Shown here one piece after another: positions 59,978-64,000 of a stretch of 64,000 nucleotides of DNA. The notes below the pieces were generated by a model. It did not search any database. It was not told the origin of the DNA and saw nothing but the letters and a program-made list of their open reading frames with translations. The position numbers and the translations under genes were made by a program. Position 1 is the first letter of the stretch. The number at the start of each line of letters is the position of its first letter. Source of the DNA: Candidatus Segatella albertsiae (GTDB lineage: Bacteria; Bacteroidota; Bacteroidia; Bacteroidales; Bacteroidaceae); contig DKCU01000049.1 in assembly GCA_002451555.1 (NCBI GenBank), positions 19,977-83,976 on the forward strand. Direction: 5' to 3'.

Positions 59978-61246
59978 ATGAACAAGAAAATAGGCAACAT
60001 ATTCAAAGGAGACAAAGTAATCTGGATGGTATTCTTCTTCCTTTGCATGATAAGCATCATCGAAGTATATTCCGCATCGAGCTCGCTTACCTACAAAAGT
60101 GGCAACTACATGAAGCCTGTCATCAGGCACATGGGGTTCATCTTGCTTGGAATCTTCAGCATGATTTGCATGCTCAAAGTAAAATGCAAGTACTTCAAGA
60201 TAGCCACCCCCTTTATGCTTGGTCTCTCTCTGATCATGCTATTCTGGGTGCTGATCGCAGGTCAAGCGACCAATGGAGCCTCAAGATGGGTCAACCTTGT
60301 TGGTATTCAATTCCAGCCATCGGAATTTGCCAAGGGAGCGGTGGTGCTAGCAGTCGCCCAGATTCTCAGTGCCATGCAAACAGAGCATGGGGCTGACAAA
60401 CGGGCCTTCAAGTTTATACTCAGCGTCTCCTCTATCTTCATTGCCCTCATTGGCCTCGAAAATTTGTCAACCGCAATGCTCTTATGTGTCACCATCTTAT
60501 GTATGATGATCATCGGAAGAGTACCCAAGGCACAAATCGGAAAATTAATGGGGGTAGTCTTGGCTAGCATCGCTATAGCCATAACCTTGGTCATGCTTGT
60601 CGGAAAGGACAAAGACCAATCTACGGGCGAGAACACATTGACGGAAAATGTCAGCAAGCAAGAAAAATCGCCAAGTTCCATCGAGAAGCTCTTTCACAGA
60701 GCAGACACTTGGAAATCAAGAATCGACAAATTTCTTGACCACAAGGACATTGCACCAGAAGACGTGGACCTAGACAGAGATGCTCAAGTCGCCCATGCTA
60801 ACATTGCCATCGCCTCATCCAATGTCGTTGGCAAAGGTCCAGGCAATTCTGTGGAAAGAGACTTTCTCTCACAAGCTTTCTCAGACTTCATCTACGCCAT
60901 CATCATTGAAGAAATGGGCATAACGGGGGCTGTCTTTGTTGCATTTCTCTACATCATTCTCTTGTATAGAGCTGGAAGCATCGCAAACAGATGCGAGAAC
61001 AACTTTCCCGCATTTTTGGCGATGGGGTTGGCTATACTTCTAGTCACCCAAGCCCTATTCAACATGCTCGTAGCTGTAGGTCTAGCACCAGTTACAGGAC
61101 AGCCATTGCCACTTATCAGCCGCGGCGGAACATCAACTGTCATCAACTGCCTGTATGTAGGAATCATCCTCAGCATCAGCAGAAGTGCCAAGAAGAAGGA
61201 GGACTGTAACCTAGAAGACAACGCCCCAAAAATGGCTGCTGCATAA
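59978..61246 (+). CDS. ftsW: Septal peptidoglycan glycosyltransferase FtsW (SEDS)
   Basis: SEDS-family polymerase of 422 residues with about ten membrane helices, working with FtsI at the septum. Landmarks: GASRWVNLVGIQFQPSEFAKGA (about 93-115), a large periplasmic loop of about 90 residues (about 205-300, rich in Lys/Asp/Glu), then SDFIYAIIIEEMG and PLPLISRGGTSTVINC near the end. All match the family. It ends 77 nt before murG, the widest gap inside the cluster. Confidence 0.95.
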   Translation: MNKKIGNIFKGDKVIWMVFFFLCMISIIEVYSASSSLTYKSGNYMKPVIRHMGFILLGIFSMICMLKVKCKYFKIATPFMLGLSLIMLFWVLIAGQATNGASRWVNLVGIQFQPSEFAKGAVVLAVAQILSAMQTEHGADKRAFKFILSVSSIFIALIGLENLSTAMLLCVTILCMMIIGRVPKAQIGKLMGVVLASIAIAITLVMLVGKDKDQSTGENTLTENVSKQEKSPSSIEKLFHRADTWKSRIDKFLDHKDIAPEDVDLDRDAQVAHANIAIASSNVVGKGPGNSVERDFLSQAFSDFIYAIIIEEMGITGAVFVAFLYIILLYRAGSIANRCENNFPAFLAMGLAILLVTQALFNMLVAVGLAPVTGQPLPLISRGGTSTVINCLYVGIILSISRSAKKKEDCNLEDNAPKMAAA

Positions 61247-61272
61247 AAATCACTATAAAAAATAGTGAAAAA

Positions 61273-61304
61273 TTGCGTATTATTGATTTTTTTAATTATC
61301 TTTG
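61273..61304 (+). promoter_or_regulatory. Internal dcw promoter before murG
   Basis: TTG (61273-61275), 21 nt, TATCTTTG (61297-61304), 20 nt before the murG ATG. A small AT hairpin (TCACTAT/ATAGTGA, 61250-61268) lies just upstream. The pair suggests that murG-murC-ftsQ can be transcribed separately. Confidence 0.62.
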
Positions 61305-61323
61305 CGTTTAAAATTAGAAGATT

Positions 61324-62430
61324 ATGGACAATGAGCTAAGAATTATCATAAGTGGAGGTGGTACAGGAGGACATATTTTCCCAGCTGTTTCCATCGCCAA
61401 TGCCATCAAGGCCAAACACCCTGATGCCAAGATTTTGTTTGTAGGAGCACTCGGAAGAATGGAAATGCAACGTGTTCCAGCCGCAGGATATGAAATCAAA
61501 GGATTACCTATTTGCGGATTCGACAGAAAGCATCTTCTCAAGAACATCGCTGTTCTTTTCAAGATATGGAAAAGCCAAAGGATGGCCAAGAAAATCATCA
61601 AGGATTTCAAGCCAATGGCAGCTGTAGGCGTAGGCGGTTACGCTAGTGGCCCTACACTGAACGTTTGTGCAAGCAAAGGAATACCATGCCTCATACAAGA
61701 ACAAAACTCATACGCTGGAGTGACCAATAAATTGTTGGCAAAAAAAGCGGATAAGATTTGCGTTGCCTACGAAGGTATGGAGCGATTTTTCCCTGCTGAA
61801 AAAATCATCATGACAGGAAATCCAGTAAGACAAAATGTCCTTGAGACAAACATGACGACAGAAGAGGCGAGAAAGCTATTCGGACTAGACCCCAACAAGA
61901 AAACCATCTTGCTGGTAGGTGGCAGCCTGGGAGCCAGAACCATCAATGAGAGCGTCTTAGGCAACCTAGAGAAAATTGCCAACAGCAACATTCAATTTAT
62001 TTGGCAAACTGGCAAGTTCTACAACGCATCCATTCAGGAACAGCTCAAGGGAAAAGAATTGCCAAACTTGAAGGTCATGGACTTCATTAGCGATATGGGG
62101 GCAGCATACAAAGCCGCAGACCTAGTGATCAGCAGAGCAGGAGCAAGCAGCATCAGCGAGTTTTGTCTCATTGGCAAGCCTGTCATTTTGGTTCCTAGCC
62201 CCAATGTTGCAGAAGACCACCAGACAAAGAATGCCATGGCATTAGTCAATAAAGACGCAGCCATCTACGTAAAAGATTGCGAGGCGCCAAGTTTGCTCAT
62301 CGACAAAGCCATCAAGATTGTCAGTGATGAACAAAAGTTAAACTCACTGAGTGAGAACATCAAGAAATTAGGACTTAAGAACTCTGCCGACGTCATTGCC
62401 GACGAAGTTGTAAAATTAGCAAGAAAATAA
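61324..62430 (+). CDS. murG: UDP-GlcNAc:lipid I N-acetylglucosaminyltransferase
   Basis: GT28 enzyme of 368 residues forming lipid II at the inner face of the membrane. The first glycine loop is SGGGTGGHIFPA at 10-21. VGVGGYASGP and CLIQEQNSYAGVTNK follow; the second domain has LLVGGSLGARTINE and the UDP-GlcNAc-binding stretch SRAGASSISEF with PVILVPSPNVAEDHQ. It ends 1 nt before murC. Confidence 0.96.
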   Translation: MDNELRIIISGGGTGGHIFPAVSIANAIKAKHPDAKILFVGALGRMEMQRVPAAGYEIKGLPICGFDRKHLLKNIAVLFKIWKSQRMAKKIIKDFKPMAAVGVGGYASGPTLNVCASKGIPCLIQEQNSYAGVTNKLLAKKADKICVAYEGMERFFPAEKIIMTGNPVRQNVLETNMTTEEARKLFGLDPNKKTILLVGGSLGARTINESVLGNLEKIANSNIQFIWQTGKFYNASIQEQLKGKELPNLKVMDFISDMGAAYKAADLVISRAGASSISEFCLIGKPVILVPSPNVAEDHQTKNAMALVNKDAAIYVKDCEAPSLLIDKAIKIVSDEQKLNSLSENIKKLGLKNSADVIADEVVKLARK

Positions 62431-62431
62431 C

Positions 62432-63808
62432 ATGGAACTAAAAGATATTAAAGCTGTTTATTTCGTAGGTGCCGGTGGCATTGGCATGAGTGCCATCGCT
62501 AGATACTTTCTTCATAAAGGTGTTGCAGTAGGAGGTTATGACAAGACACCTTCCGCTCTAACAAAGGAGCTAGAAAAGGAAGGTGCACTCATCCACTACG
62601 AAGAGAACGTAGAAGAAATTCCTGACGTATGCAAAGAGGCTCAATCTACATTGGTCATCTATACACCTGCCATACCAAAGGATCACAAAGAGCTAGTTTA
62701 CTTCCAAGAACATGGATTCTCCATACAGAAACGTGCCCAGGTATTAGGAACATTAACCAAAACACACAAAGGACTTTGCGTAGCTGGCACTCACGGAAAG
62801 ACGACTACATCTACCATGTGTGCGCATATCATGCACCAAAGTCATGTGGATTGCAATGCCTTCCTGGGAGGTATTTCCAAGAATTATGGAACAAATTACA
62901 TTCTTTCAGACAAGAGCGACTATGTTGTGATCGAAGCCGATGAGTTTGATCGCAGTTTCCATTGGCTGCGTCCATGGATGAGCGTCATCACTGCGACAGA
63001 CCCTGACCACCTCGACATATATGGCACGAAAGAGGCTTATCTGGAAAGTTTCAGACACTATACAGAGCTTATCCAACCAGGTGGTGCTCTCATCATCCAT
63101 AAGAATTTGGAAATGAAAGAGCATGTGCAAGAAGGAGTCAAGATTTACAACTACAGTCTTACAGAAGGCGACTTCCATGCTGAAAATATCAAAATAGACA
63201 ATGGTGAGATTACCTTCGACTTTATCTCCCCGATAGAGGACATTAAGGATGTTGAGTTGGGACAACCTGTTCCTATCAATATCGAAAATGGCGTTGCAGC
63301 CATGGCAATGGCACAGTTGAACGGATGCACGGCAGAAGAAATCAAACAAGGTATGAAAACTTACGAAGGAGTAGAAAGACGCTTCGATTTCAAAATCAAG
63401 AACGACAAGTTAGTCTTCCTCTCTGACTATGCTCACCATCCAAAAGAAATATATCAAAGTGCCAAGAGCATTAGGGAATTGTACAAGACACGTAAAATCA
63501 CAGCGATTTTCCAGCCACACCTCTACACAAGAACTAGAGATTTCTACAAAGACTTTGCAGATAGCTTGAGCTTATTGGACGAGGTTATCCTCTGTGACAT
63601 CTACCCTGCACGAGAAGCACCTATACCAGGAGTAACCTCCAAGCTCATCTACGATAACTTGAAGCCAGGTGTAGAAAAAAGTATGATTCACAAGGAAGAC
63701 GTGCTAGACTTAGTCAAGAAAAGAAACTTCGATGTACTCATCATACTAGGAGCAGGCGACTTAGACAATTTCGTTCCGCAAATGACAGAAATTCTCAAGC
63801 AAAAATAA
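62432..63808 (+). CDS. murC: UDP-N-acetylmuramate-L-alanine ligase
   Basis: First Mur ligase, 458 residues, adding L-alanine to UDP-MurNAc. Starts MELKDIKAVYFVGAGGIGMSAIARYF (nucleotide-sugar fold). The ATP loop is AGTHGKTTTSTM (about 116-127). EADEFDRSF and TATDPDHLDIYG follow, with LSDYAHHPKEIYQSAKS and FQPHLYTRTRDF in the C-terminal domain. The stop overlaps the ftsQ start (TAATG). Confidence 0.96.
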   Translation: MELKDIKAVYFVGAGGIGMSAIARYFLHKGVAVGGYDKTPSALTKELEKEGALIHYEENVEEIPDVCKEAQSTLVIYTPAIPKDHKELVYFQEHGFSIQKRAQVLGTLTKTHKGLCVAGTHGKTTTSTMCAHIMHQSHVDCNAFLGGISKNYGTNYILSDKSDYVVIEADEFDRSFHWLRPWMSVITATDPDHLDIYGTKEAYLESFRHYTELIQPGGALIIHKNLEMKEHVQEGVKIYNYSLTEGDFHAENIKIDNGEITFDFISPIEDIKDVELGQPVPINIENGVAAMAMAQLNGCTAEEIKQGMKTYEGVERRFDFKIKNDKLVFLSDYAHHPKEIYQSAKSIRELYKTRKITAIFQPHLYTRTRDFYKDFADSLSLLDEVILCDIYPAREAPIPGVTSKLIYDNLKPGVEKSMIHKEDVLDLVKKRNFDVLIILGAGDLDNFVPQMTEILKQK

Positions 63809-64000
63809 TGCGCATCAATTGGAAGAAGACGATCATCATCATATTAGATTTTGCCATAGGCATATATCTAGTGTTTGCATTCACCAAGTTTAATCAACCT
63901 GATGAATCAGGCTTGTTATGCACAAAGGTAAACATCAACATCCAAGACGAGATGACCAATGGCTTCCTTGATGCCAAAGAAATAAAGAAAAGATTAGAAG
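63808..64000 (+). CDS. ftsQ: Cell division protein FtsQ, N-terminal part (cut by window end)
   Basis: The ATG at 63808 overlaps the murC stop, and 64 codons are visible before the window ends. The product begins MRINWKKTIIIILDFAIG, a short basic tail and one membrane helix (about 8-26). A periplasmic part follows that includes VNINIQDEMTNGFLDAKEIKKRLE, resembling the POTRA-type start of FtsQ. Position after murC fits the dcw order, with ftsA and ftsZ expected next. Confidence 0.85.
   Translation, partial: MRINWKKTIIIILDFAIGIYLVFAFTKFNQPDESGLLCTKVNINIQDEMTNGFLDAKEIKKRLE

Overview
The window looks like a chromosomal segment of a member of the Bacteroidales, most likely Prevotellaceae (Segatella/Prevotella). 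The signs are a SusC/SusD/SusE polysaccharide utilization locus (PUL), Por-type (T9SS) C-terminal sorting domains, promoters of the Bacteroidetes form TTTG-N19-21-TAnnTTTG, start codons preceded by A-rich leaders rather than strong Shine-Dalgarno sites, and a Bacteroidetes-type dcw cluster with a meso-diaminopimelate MurE. The genus is an inference; no rRNA gene is present.

Region 1 (1-15.3 kb, all minus strand) is a pectin/galactan locus. A SusC-SusD-SusE outer-membrane uptake system is followed by a GH53 endo-beta-1,4-galactanase lipoprotein and a GH2 beta-galactosidase. Upstream lie two secreted pectate lyases and a small secreted protein that is little more than a C-terminal tail motif. 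Together they would open the pectin backbone, cut galactan side chains, import the pieces and release galactose. No PUL regulator is visible.

Region 2 (15.4-25 kb) is housekeeping: divergent tRNA-Phe and tRNA-Pro genes with near-consensus promoters, a helix-hairpin-helix protein, two tandem Na+-dependent NSS transporters, a CYTH protein with a previously unlisted 49-residue membrane protein in front of it, prfB without the usual programmed frameshift, a long-chain acyl-CoA ligase and an M20 metallohydrolase.

Region 3 (25-32.5 kb, plus) and region 5 (39.4-49.5 kb, minus) are AT-richer accessory cassettes built on one plan. Each begins with a membrane-anchored TPR regulator (lipoprotein-like N-terminus, TPRs, one TM helix, C-terminal helix-turn-helix-like segment). 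A promoter and a small secreted beta-sandwich protein follow, then a very large secreted protein and a set of small lipoproteins or membrane proteins. In cassette 1 the large protein is a 1014-residue alpha/beta hydrolase, and the last gene is an astacin-family protein that has lost its catalytic site. In cassette 2 it is a 2047-residue SpvB/FG-GAP/RHS protein with a glycine-rich beta tail, preceded by a YD-repeat plus T9SS-tail protein and followed by two paralogous membrane proteins and an outer-membrane barrel. These cassettes are the best candidates for an undescribed system.

Region 4 (32.7-39.3 kb) holds the dut-TPR-DUF4292-EnvC-like operon, divergent from a dGTPase. Region 6 (49.6-51.4 kb) has two acyltransferases resembling GlsA/GlsB of glycine-lipid synthesis. 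Region 7 (51.7-64 kb, plus) is the dcw cluster mraZ-rsmH-ftsL-ftsI-murE-mraY-murD-ftsW-murG-murC-ftsQ(partial). It is headed by three TGGGG boxes at 10-bp spacing, which match the known kind of MraZ operator, and has a second promoter before murG.
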